A DNA stretch of 64,000 nucleotides from Euborellia annulipes (GCA_023213315.1 JAKCPI010001711.1:186001-250000); one strand, 5' to 3'; positions 11,854-23,450 are shown, counted from the first letter of the stretch. Numbers and translations: made by a program. The notes: a model not told the origin generated them from the sequence alone.

Positions 11854-12409
11854 GTTTTTTCTTTCTCTTGCTTAGATATGTAGTCTATATGTTAATATAC
11901 ATATATAGAGAGAAAGTATTGGATTCATGTCAAAAATTCGATGTCAAGATTTTGATGGATATATACGTTTTGAGGTCTCCAGAATCCAAAAAAAGTGGTT
12001 TTTGCGGCATGGTCTAAGTTAGGTACCCCGCTAGGGCGTGAAAATAAGTATTTAAACAAAATCGGTCAAAAAGTACTAGTACTTTACTGATGTACTTTTT
12101 AAGTTTTTTTCGATTTTCTTAAAAATTCGCTGCAATTTTTCGAAAATTCAAAAATCAATTATTTATTAGATGCTCTTTATAATGTATATTCTCATTTTGC
12201 CATTGAAATCTTCTGAAGACCACTTTACTCTTGTACTTCATAGGAAAGATAGGAGAAATGGTTGCCATGGTAACAAAATATAAGTATTTTCCCACACTTA
12301 TAAATTTTACATCTTGAATTCTATAATATCGGCGGAAGCTAAATATATGTTGACAAAAAATCTGGTGTGGAAAGTTGTGTGCTGTGCGACCAGTCACACC
12401 AGATTTTTT
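11854..12409 (+). repeat. R1 interspersed repeat with truncated terminal palindrome
   Basis: Plus orientation: terminal hairpin (CTTTCTCTTGC ... AGAGAGAAAGTATTGG), the TTGATGGATATATACG and AAATCGGTCAAAAAGTACT landmarks, and GTTGCCATGGTAACAAAATA. The 3' palindrome has lost most of its left arm and jumps from AATCTGGTGTGG to AAAGTTGTGTGCTGTGCG, showing a deletion within the hairpin. The minus-strand frame 12155-12439 lies wholly in R1. Confidence 0.8.
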
Positions 12410-12717
12410 CACTTTGAGGGTTTTGTTCAATGTTTTCAATTCTATTGAAAAAAGACAAGTTGGTTGGCCCGCGGTTTGGTAAATAGACCAGAAACTGACA
12501 AAATAAAAGATAGAAGAAAAGTTCGTATAATTCAGAAAATGAAACCCTTAATTAATAAATGATTTCTTTCTGAATTTTGCTTGAAGAAAAAATGAGTGTT
12601 CCAAACTACAAGTAAATGAATCTTATTAAATTTTGGATCTAACAATACTCTTACTGGCGTATAAGAGAATGTGTAAGTTTTAAGGAGTATGATTTTCTAT
12701 CAACTATTCTCTATCTA

Positions 12718-12968
12718 AGGCTGAACGCACACCAATTGAGCAAGAACGTTTTCGAACAAAACATTTTTGCCTAAAACTGTTTTTTCAATGCTTTTCTATG
12801 GGTCAACATACACCGAAGAAACAAAACATGATTCGACATCACACAAAATGTTTTACTATTGAGCGTTTTGCTCGATCGGTGTGCTTTGGTTTCGAGTAAA
12901 ACGTTTTGATCTTGGACAAAACGTTTTGTCCGAAAACGTTTTGCTCAATTGGTGTGCGTTCCGTCTAA
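12718..12968. mobile_element. MITE T2 with GAACGCACACC TIRs
   Basis: Left end GGCTGAACGCACACCAATTG; right end CAATTGGTGTGCGTTCCGTC is its imperfect complement. CTAAG flanks both sides, giving a possible 5-bp target duplication. The interior is rich in AAAACGTTTT-type palindromes. No ORF. Confidence 0.7.
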
Positions 12969-13231
12969 GCGTCTGGGTTAAAAGGGAATTTTTTATTCAT
13001 AAATAATTTCTAGCACTTGAAAAGTCTTAAGAAGCCACAATTTATTGCACTGGTTGTACTCGGAATGGTGAAATAAAAATCATTTTTATCATAATAAAGG
13101 CTACTGTACTTTCTTTTCATTCTCGAACTATAAAATTGCAGCTTTCAACAACCATTACTTAAATAGTTATTACATGCATCACAATCGAGAGGGTAAAATG
13201 CGGCAAAAGCATCGCCCACTCATATAGATGA

Positions 13232-13414
13232 TTGTCTATAAGAAGAGAAACAATCAGAAAAAGTTATCCAACCCAGAGACACGCATTTGTATTCACAATT
13301 ATTAATAATACAAAAAGAAAATCATTTCATGGACGGACAGATCAAGTACGTTATGGTGTTTCAGCTGGAGAATACTCATGTCATCAAACATCAGCAATTT
13401 TTTTTTTCAAGTAG
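13232..13414 (+). other. Short open frame of unknown status
   Basis: A 60-codon frame without domain, splice signals or repeat match. Its end runs into a poly-T tract. The sequence around 13200-13390 is not repetitive elsewhere in the window. I regard coding as unlikely but cannot exclude a small exon. Confidence 0.12.
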
Positions 13415-13569
13415 ACTATGGCTTATTAAAACTTGCAGGGTAAATTGAAGATTACCAAAGAAATAAGATAAGATTATTAAATAAGAGATTATGGGCCTGG
13501 AATTTTAAAAAATAATAAGTTAAATTTATATGTATTTTTGTTTTTTAATTCCACTCTCACGTACAGTAT

Positions 13570-13818
13570 ACACATTTGAGCATGATTCGACATCATTGAG
13601 CAAAATGTTTTGTCATTGAGCAAGTTTAATTATGGAGACCCTGTATATACCGGTATATAAGCTTATATATAGATATAGAGATATAGATTTGAAAAATTTC
13701 GGTGGGAGGGGGACCGGGCCCCATCGCCCCCCTCTTCATTTATAAAATTTTGGAGAGTAATGCTCATTGACAAAAGTCGAAGAGCGTTTTTGGTTAATAG
13801 GTGTGCGTCCAGCCTAAC
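13570..13818. mobile_element. MITE T2, rearranged copy
   Basis: Left side has CATGATTCGACATCATTGAG as in the copies at 6.8 and 12.8 kb. The right side ends TAATAGGTGTGCGTCCAGCC. The middle carries foreign sequence, including ATACCGGTATAT and a GGGGACCGGGCCCC patch, suggesting a nested or replaced interior. Confidence 0.5.
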
Positions 13819-14590
13819 AAAGTTATTATAATTTAAGATTATAAAATTAACAACAATTTACAGAATTTGAAAACATAAATAAATTTATTACTTTTTAAAA
13901 TTTCAGGGGCTGAAGATCCTTATGAGAAATGAAACCGAAAATATGTAGGGCCTACATGATGATGAAAATATGTGGTTGATCAAAAGAATTGTCAACATTA
14001 ATTTAATTTTCGTTACATATACCGATACATAAATCCAACCTGAGATAGTTGTGCCATCCTCAAAAATATGACCTCACGTCAAGAATTCTCGAATGAATAA
14101 TTCTAATATCTATAAAAACAATGGGATAAAAAATCAGTTTTAATCAGAGGTCCTTTTATAAAAAATAATTCTGTGAAAAGTAAACAATCAAGTTCTATTA
14201 TCAACAAAAGGGTTAAAGTTAGTGTTCATATTGAATGAATATTGTGAATAATTTCTGCTGAATTAGCGCCGGCAGGTAAAAAAAAATTATTACGACATTT
14301 ATTAAGTTTTTTGTTGAATAAAAAAATTATATTATAAGAATATAATAATTATTCTTAAAACAAAAGAAGACCTTGTAGATATTAATACTGGTAAGGATCT
14401 ATCCTTAATAAAGACATCCTTAGTGCTAGAGTGCTAGGTTAGAAAAGAAATATATCAACTAGTAGTTGAAAAATTAATATCCGAAAGGAGAGAAAATAAG
14501 GGGAAAAGTCAATTAGTGCTAAATTAACATCAAACAAATAATTATCAAACAAAATAATAATTGAGAGATGAGTTTGTGTTTATGATTGGG
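13819..14590. other. AT-rich stretch, no gene recognised
   Basis: No exon, hairpin or repeat landmark recognised. Confidence 0.5.
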
Positions 14591-14596
14591 CAAAAT

Positions 14597-14667
14597 TGCA
14601 CCCTCTGGACTCGAACCACGACCTCCACGCCTTCGCGAAGGGCGGACTATCTTTCCTAGGTCGCCGA
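14597..14667 (-). repeat. tRNA-like sequence (decayed tRNA or SINE head)
   Basis: On the minus strand GGCGACCTA, a D-like arm GGA...TCC, an anticodon-like arm CGCCC-TTCGCGA-AGGCG, and a perfect B box GGTTCGAGTCC at 14617-14607. The anticodon loop would read CGC (Ala) with T33 in place. The acceptor strands do not pair (GGCGACC versus GGGTGCA) and the T stem is damaged, so it is not a working tRNA. A tRNA-derived SINE head or tRNA pseudogene fits best. Confidence 0.5.
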
Positions 14668-14719
14668 CACAATTTTTCACAAAAATTAATACAATTCACA
14701 CGGAAAGAGGGTTGGAGTT

Positions 14720-15699
14720 AACCAATGGGTGGTTTTTCAATAGATAAATTTATAAATTGACCTACTTATTTAGAATAGTCATTTCTAATTTTTGGGGGTA
14801 TGTATCTACGTTTCCGCTGAAAAATGATTTATTCATACGTGCGGCTTAATGAGGTATTTTTTTCACCTAAGAATAATAATATAAAATATTAATACATAAG
14901 ATAATGAAGAGAATAAATGTTTTGTCCCCTGGGGCAAAGAGAGGGAGAAAGAGAGAAACTACCAGTCCAATTTTGCTACCAACTTAATAATAGTGCAATT
15001 CGAAAATAATAGATACACACGCCCCCGCCTCCCGGGGTTCATTTAAAATGAAAAATAAACGCCCTCCATTTGTGTTATAAATTCTATAATGGAGTAGAGA
15101 TTTTCTTTTCTGAAACGTTACAATTAACTGGGAGTAAGAAAGAGTGAAAGAGAAAGAAACAGACCCTTAAGGGAACAGTAAATGGAAAAACCAGTCACCA
15201 TTTTCATTCATAAATATAAATTTTATTTAAAATTTTTTGTGAGTATATTTCACTGGTAAATCAAGGGATGATAAGGTTCCCGGGAGTATAACTCTGGATA
15301 TCTAGAAGATCCATGGTTCTTCATTTATACCAAACCAAAGAGAACTCAATACAACCCTAAAATCACTTGATTCACCATAAAAAATATGCTCAAATAAAAG
15401 AAACAATATCCAAAAATAAGGGGCAAAAGTCCTCCCCTAAAATATTCAAACAGATTAGGGGAAGAGGTATTCCATTTGTTTATTTTTGCTGCTTATATCA
15501 GCATTTTTAAATGAAAAAAAGGCGCCGTTGTTCCCTAAAATTCGAATGGGAAAAAATGAAATGCTAATGTAAGCAAGTGGGGAGGGTTAATGATTTGCTT
15601 ATTATTGCTGACAGGGCAAAGGGAGAGAGGGGTCTAATATAGTAAAAATTTTATTATTACATTGAATTGATTGCTCCATAGGAAAATTAGATATTTAGA
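14720..15699. other. Non-repetitive stretch with GC-richer patches
   Basis: Purine-rich tracts and patches such as CCCCTGGGGCAAAGAG (14929), CGCCCCCGCCTCCCGGGG (about 15021) and GTTCCCGGGAGTATAAC (15276). No exon can be supported. A regulatory role is possible but unproven. Confidence 0.3.
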
Positions 15700-16340
15700 A
15701 AAAAAAACTGGTGTGACTGTCGCACAGCACACGACTTTGTCTTCGGCAATCGAAAGTTGTGTTCTGTGCTTGTCACACCATATTTTTTTGTGTCGAGATA
15801 TATTTAGTTTCCGCCCATATATTAAAATTCAAGATGTAAAATTTATAAACATGGGAAAATATTTATATTTTGTTGCCAGAGCAACCATTTCTCCTATCTT
15901 TCCTAAGAAGCACAAGAGTAAAGTGTGCTTCAAACAATTTTGAGAGCAAAATGAGAATATACATTTAAAAGAGCATCTAAAAAAATAATTGATTTTTGAA
16001 TTTAAATCAAAGTCGTTAGAGCGAATTTGAGAAAATCGAAAAAACTGAAAACTATATCAGTAAAGTATTAGTACTCTTTGGCCGATTTTGTTCAAAAGCT
16101 TCGTGTCACGTGCCAGGGGGTTGCCTAATTTAAATATACAATTTCACCTCATAGCTCTTTTCGTTCTTGAGATATTTTGTTCAAACAGACACACATACAG
16201 ACCATGTCGCAAAAACCACTTTTTCAGATTCAGGGGACCTCAAAACGTGTATATCCATCAAAATCTCGACATCGAATTAATGAATCCAATAATTTCTCTC
16301 TCTATAATTCACATTTATAGAGGTAAGAGAAAGTAAAAAG
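15700..16340 (-). repeat. R1 interspersed repeat, full length
   Basis: Palindrome 15700-15788 (ACTGGTGTGACTG ... CTTGTCACACCA), complete body (TTGCCAGAGCAACCATTTC, CACAAGAGTAAAGTG, GGCCGATTTTGTTC, ACCTCAAAACGTG) and 5' end GGTAAGAGAAAGTAAAAAG. The plus-strand frames at 15671 and 16088 are inside R1 and are not genes. Confidence 0.85.
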
Positions 16341-16858
16341 ATTGCAATAGGCCTACTGTCAAATTATGTTTGTAATTAATTAGCTATTATCTGAAATGAT
16401 TAATAGAAATATCATCAAGCTTTGATTTTTGAATAAATTTTACTAATTGTTAAATGTTAGAACAAATCTATTTGAAAATTTTTTTATAAAATACCAGGTA
16501 TGCAAATTTGAAAATATTGAATGAAATATAGCTATTTTTATTATTTTTTTTAATTCATCAAAAAGACAAATTCTTATTCTGTTTTTGATGAATATTAATT
16601 CAGAAGATGTTATTTTACGAAATCCGCTGTTGTCAACTAATTACCATTCGAATGAATCAGTAGAAAAGGAAGAAGGGGATGGGTGGGGGACGGGTTCTGT
16701 TTCCGAGGAATGTTAATTGTAATTTTGGCGAGCACATATGGTCGGTTCTGAACCTTTTTTTTTTTGCTAAGATATCAGAGCCGCCAGGAAAAACTGTCAG
16801 GAATATTTTATTGTTTCAGCTGATATTTTTCAAATAATTTAAAATTTGTTCTTGTCAG

Positions 16859-17134
16859 GTGAGTTTAAATAAAAATGATGAACGAACTCATTTAAAGGGG
16901 ATATTTTTAATTGGAAGAAAATATTTTTTCAATGAGAACATAACCGATCCAGGCCCTCCCTCTCCGTACCAAGAATTTTATCCCTCTCCCCATTTCCATA
17001 GGATAATTATGCATATCTTCGTTGAGAATCGGATATACGTTTTAAAAAGTGAAGTAGAGAAAATAGTGAATTTAATAAGTGGGCAAAAGATTAAATTTGA
17101 TAGTTGTTTTTACATTTTCAAAACGATTAACTGA
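16859..17134 (+). CDS. Doubtful open frame after a splice-acceptor-like site
   Basis: Follows TTTGTTCTTGTCAG, a good polypyrimidine-AG, and stays open for about 91 codons to a TGA. It includes a Pro/Ser-rich stretch (DPGPPSPYQEF) and a charged segment (SEVEKIVNLISGQ). The same junction CAG|GTGAGTTT is also an excellent donor site, so an exon could instead end here. No domain is recognised, no partner exon was found and composition is AT-biased. Confidence 0.18.
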   Translation: MSLNKNDERTHLKGIFLIGRKYFFNENITDPGPPSPYQEFYPSPHFHRIIMHIFVENRIYVLKSEVEKIVNLISGQKIKFDSCFYIFKTIN

Positions 17135-17265
17135 AAAAGATTTAATATAACTAGAGCAATGGCATATCAATGGCTGACTTTGGGGATCAGATGCAAAATA
17201 CCTGATTTTTTAAAACTATCGTCACTTTTTGAATATTTAATTATGTTTATTTATTAAACTAATAT

Positions 17266-17367
17266 TTTTTTTACTTTCTCTTACCCTATATATGAAATAT
17301 ATATAGAGAGAAAGTATTGCGATCATGTCAAAAATTCGATGTCGAGATTTTGATAGATATACATGTT
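17266..17367 (+). repeat. R1 5'-end fragment
   Basis: TTTACTTTCTCTTACCC, the hairpin partner TATAGAGAGAAAGTATTG, then GTCGAGATTTTGATAGATAT. The element breaks off after about 100 bp. Confidence 0.75.
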
Positions 17368-17689
17368 TTTTAATTAATTATTTTTAATGTTCAAGTTATA
17401 ATATAATATAATTTTAATAGAATTCTAAAAAATGATTTATTTCAAAATTTCTAAAATTTATTTATTGGTAGGAAATTAAATAAATATGTATGGATATCGT
17501 CATTTATTCTATATATCCTATAATAACGAAATTAAACTAAAAAAAATAAATTCACCCTTAAAATTTCTCTTATTTTTCAGAATAAAATTCATTTTTTCTG
17601 ATCAAAATTGCTATGATTACATACACTAGCTTCTTCTTTATTAACGTGACACACGGTAAAAAAAATAAAGTTTGTTAAAAAAAAAAAAT

Positions 17690-18130
17690 ACTTTTTTCGA
17701 ATGATTTTTACATGGTGAAATAATAAGACATGCCGGTGAGTGGTGATTTTATGATTTGTATGATGCACAATATGTTTGGAAAAAAAAAAGAAAAAAAAAC
17801 GGGAGTTTCTGTCTCTTTCGCACAGTTCTATCGCGTAGCCGTCGTCGTCGTCGCCGGCAAACGGCTCTCCCCCTTTTACCCCATCCCACCCCACCCCTTG
17901 CCCCTGCCCACCCGATACACGCCCCCAACGCCAAAAACTCATTTACTCGCCGAGTGGTGTACTGGTGAACCCACATAGGGTAACTTTTCTTATCTGCACA
18001 GTTCGTGTACTGCAATGGATTTCAGACGAGGTCTATTGCTTACGAGAACTGAATGTAGCAACCGAGCAGAAAACTCATTTACTCGCGTTATTCTAGCGCT
18101 GAACGACTAACTGCAGAACTGATTTACTAC
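17690..18130. other. GC-richer unique block, possible regulatory or UTR region
   Basis: Non-repetitive and CpG-containing (GTCGTCGTCGTCGCCGGC, CGCCCCCAACGCC) in an AT-rich region. It has two acceptor-like sites, CTGTCTCTTTCGCACAG (17825) and TTTTCTTATCTGCACAG (18001), but the frames after them are short or low complexity. A direct repeat AACTCATTTACTCGC occurs at about 17936 and 18072. Overlapping frames on both strands (17589-18015) reflect the C-rich tract, not protein. Confidence 0.3.
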
Positions 18131-18261
18131 CTATCTGACAAGATACGTTTAAAAATATTTAAAACTATTCATTACTCATAAATTATCATTTTAATTTAGT
18201 TAATTAGAAAAGAAAACAATATTACAGTAATTTTAAATTTTTACCCAAAGTGAATGAAAAA

Positions 18262-18375
18262 ATATTGCACTTGCCCGAATCGAATCGACGTTCTTACATT
18301 TTAAGCCCAATACTTGAGCAATAGACCCGTAGATTGTGAGTTCAACACCCATAAGTGCTACATTTTTTTCAAATT
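18262..18375 (-). repeat. tRNA-like sequence with A and B boxes
   Basis: Minus strand: TTGCTCAAGTATTGGG resembles an A box and forms a D arm (GCTC/GGGC); GATTCGATTCG is a B-box-like motif. GCACTT near 18353 can pair with AAGTGC near 18270. The anticodon arm is irregular and extra sequence separates the 5' acceptor from the D arm. It is a decayed tRNA or the head of a fourth SINE type. Confidence 0.4.
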
Positions 18376-18930
18376 AAAAAAACTTAAAATTCTCTTTGGT
18401 TACAAAATTATTTTTCTATTTTCCTATTAGCTTTGTAATATATAGACTCTATTAATAATAGTAAATTTTGACTCAAGATAACTAACCAAAGAACCATAAC
18501 TATAGAAAGTGAGTAGTTCTCCTTTCATTCCCTAAAAATGTTTTCCAAACTGAATTTATGAGATTGGTCCTTTTTAAAGAATAAATTCACTATGAATCTT
18601 GAAGACAATAATTAGGTCCTTTCCATATCAGTGTGCGCCGTGAAAATTTGGAGGGAAAAAATAATAAAATTGACCTTCCAGAAATAAAAATTCGTGAAAT
18701 TTTACTGGGATTAATTTCGAAGACAATGATTATCAATAGGTGTTTTCCCTATCAGCATGGATGTAACCAGATGGATCCAGGGGGGGGGGGGGCACGGTCC
18801 CCCCAGAAGGTTCGTGGCCCCCCCCCCCCCCCCCTAGAAAGCTCCCGACCCCAAGAAAAAATGAGGGAATATGGGGCGATCCGGAGGATCGCTGGTCCCA
18901 TGCACCTCACGAAAAATTTCACTGATATAC
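18376..18930. other. AT-rich stretch followed by G and C homopolymers
   Basis: Ends with long G (18780-18791) and C (18820-18834) runs around CACGGTCCCCCCAG and GTTCGTGGCC. Similar G/C patches recur at 1.9, 13.7, 30.9, 43.8, 52.2 and 54.4 kb and seem to be pieces of one GC-rich repeat. Homopolymer lengths should be treated as uncertain. Confidence 0.45.
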
Positions 18931-19278
18931 TTTTTAAAGAGCATCAAAAAAATAGTTGATTTATGAATTTTAATAAAAATCGTTGAAGAAGAATTTTGAG
19001 TAAATAGCAAAAAACTGAAAACGTACATCAGTACTTTTTGGCCGATTTTGTTCAAATACTTCGTGTCACACTCCAGAAGGGTGTCTATCTTAAATATAAA
19101 ATTTCAACCTCCTAGATCTTTTCGTTCTTGGGATATTTTGTTCACAGATAGACAGACAAACAAAAATATCAAAATCAAAATATGCTTATCCATCAAAATC
19201 TTGACATAGAATTTTTGACATGATCGCAATACTTTCTTTCTATATATATTTCATATAAAGGGTAAGATAAAGTAAAAA
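18931..19278 (-). repeat. R1 fragment (5' half)
   Basis: TTTTTAAAGAGCATC through GGTAAGATAAAGTAAAAA. The 3' palindrome is missing. Confidence 0.75.
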
Positions 19279-20319
19279 TGGAATAGAAATATTTTGTCTT
19301 TGTTAATTTAGATTCACACTCACACATTCTCACTTTTCAATGGACAAAAAAATAAAGAAAACTATTAGGTAATTATGGTAAGACACCTCTAAATGTCTTT
19401 AAGGTTAAAGAAACATTCACAAAAAATAATATTTTAACCCTTCAAGTTGTAAAAAAAAAAAAACGATGTCAAAAATATTATTACATTTACATAAAATATA
19501 TTTCTCATCTGTCAAAACCTTCTTCAAGTTTTGACATTTTAGGCAATTAAAGAAAAAGAAAACCAAAAAGGGATCGTCCCTTTAGGATTGACTAATTATA
19601 AATAAAAAACCTTCAAAAGTGTTGATGAAGGAATTTTGTGGTTTTAATAATCATTAAAATTAAATTAAAATAGTGATTATAATCTCTTTTCTTTACGAAT
19701 ACGAATGGGATGGGATGGTGGCTTCCAAAGATTTTAAAAAAAATTTGTAAAAAAAAAAATTATTTGTCATGTTCAAATTGCAAAGGTTTGATACAAAATA
19801 TTTTCCGAATAGTGTCTTTAATTTATTTAAATAGTAGCTTTTTTTATTAAAAACACTATTAAAAGATAAAAATAGCACAGGGAAGGAAAGGCTTTTCTAT
19901 TTAGACATGAGGCAAAACTCTGAAGGAAGCGAAAACTCTACCTCTGTTCTAAGACCCAGAGCCTGATTTAACTAATTACATATTTTTATTATCTAGGAGA
20001 TTCATAGAGTGATTTGCCAAATCTAAAGGCTACACCCTAAACCAACATTTTCTCTAATTTTGTTAAATATTATACAAGGACTTTTATGAAAAAGGAAATT
20101 TGTCTAGATAGTGTAAATTTTATAAGCTAGACGGGCATTAATTTTTTAATTAAAAGAATAAATACAATATTATTATTTAGTATAATTTTATTTTCAAAAT
20201 AATAATTTTAATTTACTAAAATTTAATTTATTATAAGAAATTTATTAAAAATAATAATTGTTTTAGTATTAAAGAGTTTTCGAATTTGGTCTATAATTTA
20301 GGTAGCAGACTATATGAAG
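19279..20319. other. AT-rich stretch, no gene recognised
   Basis: Poly-A/T runs only. A minus-strand 61-codon frame has no support. Confidence 0.5.
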
Positions 20320-20526
20320 CAACATACATACACACATACACACAAACATACGTATATAGTATATATATATGTGTGTGTATGTATTTGTCTGTGTATATGA
20401 GAGAGAGGGCGAGAGACTATATAGATGGCGCTTGTGTTGTTATACTTGTGGTAGTACAGTAAGTTGTATATATATATATATATCTCCATCTCTTTTGCTC
20501 CTGGAATAGAATTCGATTCTCTATGC

Positions 20527-20561
<35 letters not shown>

Positions 20562-20600
20562 CTCTCTCTGTCTGTCTGTCTGTTCAATATTTCTCTCTTT
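20320..20600. repeat. Cluster of microsatellites (CA, TA, TG, GA, CTGT)
   Basis: CA units at 20323-20350, TATATA/TGTG at 20357-20400, TA at 20467-20482, GA at 20528-20562 and CTGT at 20568-20583. The plus-strand 80-codon frame through it is an artefact of the dinucleotides. Confidence 0.8.
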
Positions 20601-20897
20601 TTCTTTATCTTTACTCTTTTGTATTTTTATTTTTTTTTCTCTCTTTGTTTTGCTATATATTTTTGAAAAATTTAAGAAAATTTCGAAAATTAAAGAAGGC
20701 TTATAGCTTAGGGCTAGAGAGTTAGAGAGACGGACTTTTTAAGGGGATACAATTAATGTGAATAAAATTTGATATTTTTATTTTATTTTGCAAAAATATA
20801 GATCGTTGAATTAGGCCTACTAACAAGGGATTAGAATGTAAAATTTTAAAACAATTAAAAAAAAATAAATAAATAAAGATAAGATAGTAGTCAAAGG

Positions 20898-20962
20898 ATG
20901 AACGATGATCTGATGAATAAAAACTTTCAAATTTGGTTGAAACGTTTAGTCGTTATTAATCA
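20898..20962 (+). repeat. Possible single hammerhead-like motif
   Basis: CTGATGA at about 20910 and TTGAAACGTTTAGTC at about 20937, with AAACTTTCAAATTTGG between. No GGCTGC element or inverted arm is seen. Weak compared with the foldback copies. Confidence 0.25.
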
Positions 20963-20969
20963 TCACTCT

Positions 20970-21216
20970 ATATGGACCCTGTTATGCAATAGAGGGTCAA
21001 GCGCCAAAAAATTAAAAATTGAGTTAAGCACGGAATATTGTTTCAAATGCTATAATTAATATAGTATTTTTTATGAAAAAAATTTATATTTAATGTTACT
21101 TGCAAAATTGACAAAAAAATTATATATAATCCAATGAAAACAAAAAACTTTAATGTTAATTTTCTCAAAACTCTGTAGCTGGCGCTTGACACACTAATGC
21201 GTAACAGGGTCCATAT
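20970..21216. mobile_element. MITE T4 with ATGGACCCTGTTATGC TIRs
   Basis: Left TATGGACCCTGTTATGCA; right TGCGTAACAGGGTCCATA is the complement. Sub-terminal AAGCGCC/GGCGCTT also pair. A relative lies at 57134-57385 and a fragment at 51886. No ORF. Confidence 0.75.
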
Positions 21217-21480
21217 AGAACTTTATTTTATTGCAGATGTTTCGGTTCCTCTACCGGGGCCTTCTTCAGTGCATAGGCTTATATGAAAATTCTGAGAGAT
21301 TTTGGCTCATGAACTACTGTCCTTTTTTTTACCAGTATACCAGTATAAGCGCTCTAAATTTTCTAAAACTTTTTATAAATTTGTGACAACTTCTCTCAGA
21401 ATTTTCAAATATGCACTGAAGATGGATGGCTGTAGTGAGACCGAAATATTTAGAATAAATTGAATTGGTGTGAGAGAGAA
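21217..21480. repeat. Foldback element F5 with hammerhead-like cores
   Basis: Right arm (plus): CTGAAGA 21416-21422 ... GACCGAAAT 21439-21447 followed by AATAAA about 8 nt later. Left arm (minus): CTGAAGA complement of 21263-21269, GGCCCCGGTAGAGGAACC, and GAAACATC complement of 21236-21243. The arms also share TCTGAGAG and AAAATTCT. It directly abuts MITE T4. Confidence 0.65.
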
Positions 21481-22574
21481 GTTTTATTCTCCTTATCTTC
21501 CTAATCTATAATATATAGAGGCCTAATCTCTATATATATTTCTATAGATTAAACGATTTCAAATAAAAGTTATTTTTTGTTAATCTAAAAGGTGAATTAT
21601 CCTGATAAATTATATTTATTTTTTAGTTTTCTTTTCCTTTTTCCATCAAAGTTAACAAAATTTTGCCTTCTCTAAGAGCATTAGAGAAGGGAATGTCCGA
21701 TAACCTTTCGTTATGTCTAATAAAAAGTAAAGCAGTTTATTCAAATTATTAAACTTTCCTAACTTTGTTAGTCTTTTGAAAATATACTGTTGTAAATTAT
21801 TAGCAATATTTGAAAGAAGTTATTAATTAATTTTACTTCCTGGAAAACACCCCGACAAGTGAGATCGAATATATTATAAATTTACAAATAAATAAATAAA
21901 TAAAAAAGAGGATGTAAGCAAAAATTTTTCAAAGAAAAGAATAGCAGCGTGAAATCAGGTTTAAAAATGCGCGCACACGGAGATCCGTTTCTTAGTCCTT
22001 AATTGTAGAACAAAATAGTTTCGATATGTTAACATGAAATTTTAAAATTTTTTTTAATTTATGCTTATCCACTACAGAAGCAATCCTTTGTATTCTTGAA
22101 ATTTGATAACACTCATAATTAAAAAAAAATATAGTGCCTATATGTATGTATTTATTAATGAAATTATTCAACCCTTCATTTGGGAAAAGAAGTGAAAACT
22201 AGTGGCGCATTTAGAAGAAAGCAAAAGGAAATACTCGGCTCCCTCTGCACCTAAAACTTCAAGACCTCGGGGCGCCTTGAAAAAGCCAGTGACAACCAAT
22301 CTCGCGAAATAATAAATTAAAGTCGCCCTTAGTTGAACTTTGCCTACCCACCCACCCCTGTCTTGAAGATGAGTAAAACTGACAGTATTGTTAGTGGGTA
22401 TTAGTGATCGTATAGAATAGAGACTGAGGGACTGAATTACTAGATACTGACAATAGAAAATACTGTCAATATTACGGAAGTGTCACAAAATTTACATAAG
22501 AGTCAAGAAGTTATTTAATTTTCAAAGTTTTTTTTTCTTATTCTAGATGAAGTAATAGAAAAAAAAAAAAAAAA
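21481..22574. other. AT-rich stretch, no gene recognised
   Basis: A GC-richer patch at 22205-22370 contains CCTCGGGGCGCCTTG and CCCACCCACCCC but no supported exon. Confidence 0.45.
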
Positions 22575-23450
22575 AATATGGTGTGACTGGTCGCACAGCA
22601 CATAACTTTCTCTTACCTTTGGTAGTCTAAAGTTGTGTTTTGTGTTTTTCACACCATATTTTTTTGTGTTGAGATAAATTTACGTATCCGACAGTACGGT
22701 ACATGTGAATTCAAGATGTGAAATTTATAAATATGGAAAAATATTTATCTTTTGTTACCATATTTTTCCTATGAAGTACAGTACAATGAGCGCCACAGTT
22801 AAGTCCCCACCTGGGAGCTAGAGCCTTAAGTAAATGGTATAGTATATGGTATAGAGTGAAATAATTTTAAATTTGAAAAGGTAAAATAAAATCATCTGTA
22901 CCAAATTTTATTTTACCTTTTCGGTCATTAAAATTATTTCACTATATACCATATACTATACTGTATACTTAAGGCTTTAGCTCCCAGGTGGGGGCTTAAT
23001 TGTGGCGCTCACTGTACAAGAGTAAAATGGCTTAATCAATTTAGAGAACAAAATGAAAATATATATTTTAAAGAGTATCTAAATTGATTTAAGTATTTTA
23101 AACAAAATCGTTAGAAAGAATTTTGAGAAAATCGAAAAAAAAAAAAAAAAAAACTGAAAAAGTACATCAGTACTGGTACTCTTGGTCGATTTTGTTGTGT
23201 GCTTTTGAATTCAAAAGCTTATTTTCATACCTCAGGGGTGGGGACCTTAAATATAAATGTTCAACCTCGTAGCTCTAGAGATATTTTTTCCAAGACAGGC
23301 AGACCAATTTGTGGTATCACTTTTTTTTGGATTCAAAGGGCCTCAAAACGTGTATTTCCATCAAAATCTCGATAACGAATTTTTAACTATTTGTCATGAA
23401 TACAATACTTTCTATATATTATATTAACAAAGAATGGTATGAGAAAGTAA
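22575..23450 (-). repeat. R1 interspersed repeat with a nested MITE
   Basis: Palindrome 22575-22675 (ATGGTGTGACTGG ... TTCACACCATAT), body, and 5' end GGTATGAGAAAGT. A MITE is inserted at the position where intact copies read GAAGTACAAGAGTAAAG. Removing it restores the R1 order, which dates the MITE as younger than this R1 copy. Confidence 0.8.
22784..23014. mobile_element. Mariner-type MITE nested in R1
   Basis: Ends CAATGAGCGCCACAG (left) and CTCACTG preceded by GTGGCGC (right), flanked by TA on both sides. The arms are near-perfect inverted repeats over about 100 bp each (CCCCACCTGGGAGCT, GCCTTAAGTA, ATATGGTATA). TA duplication and a CAGTGAG-like terminus fit Tc1/mariner. No transposase. 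Confidence 0.8.

Noticed and set aside
17589..18015. Four overlapping frames on both strands
   Set aside because: Driven by the C-rich/CGT-rich tract. No domain, no consistent splice partner.
20464..20706. 80-codon plus-strand frame rich in Ile/Tyr, Glu/Arg and Ser/Leu
   Set aside because: Produced by TA, GA and CT microsatellites.
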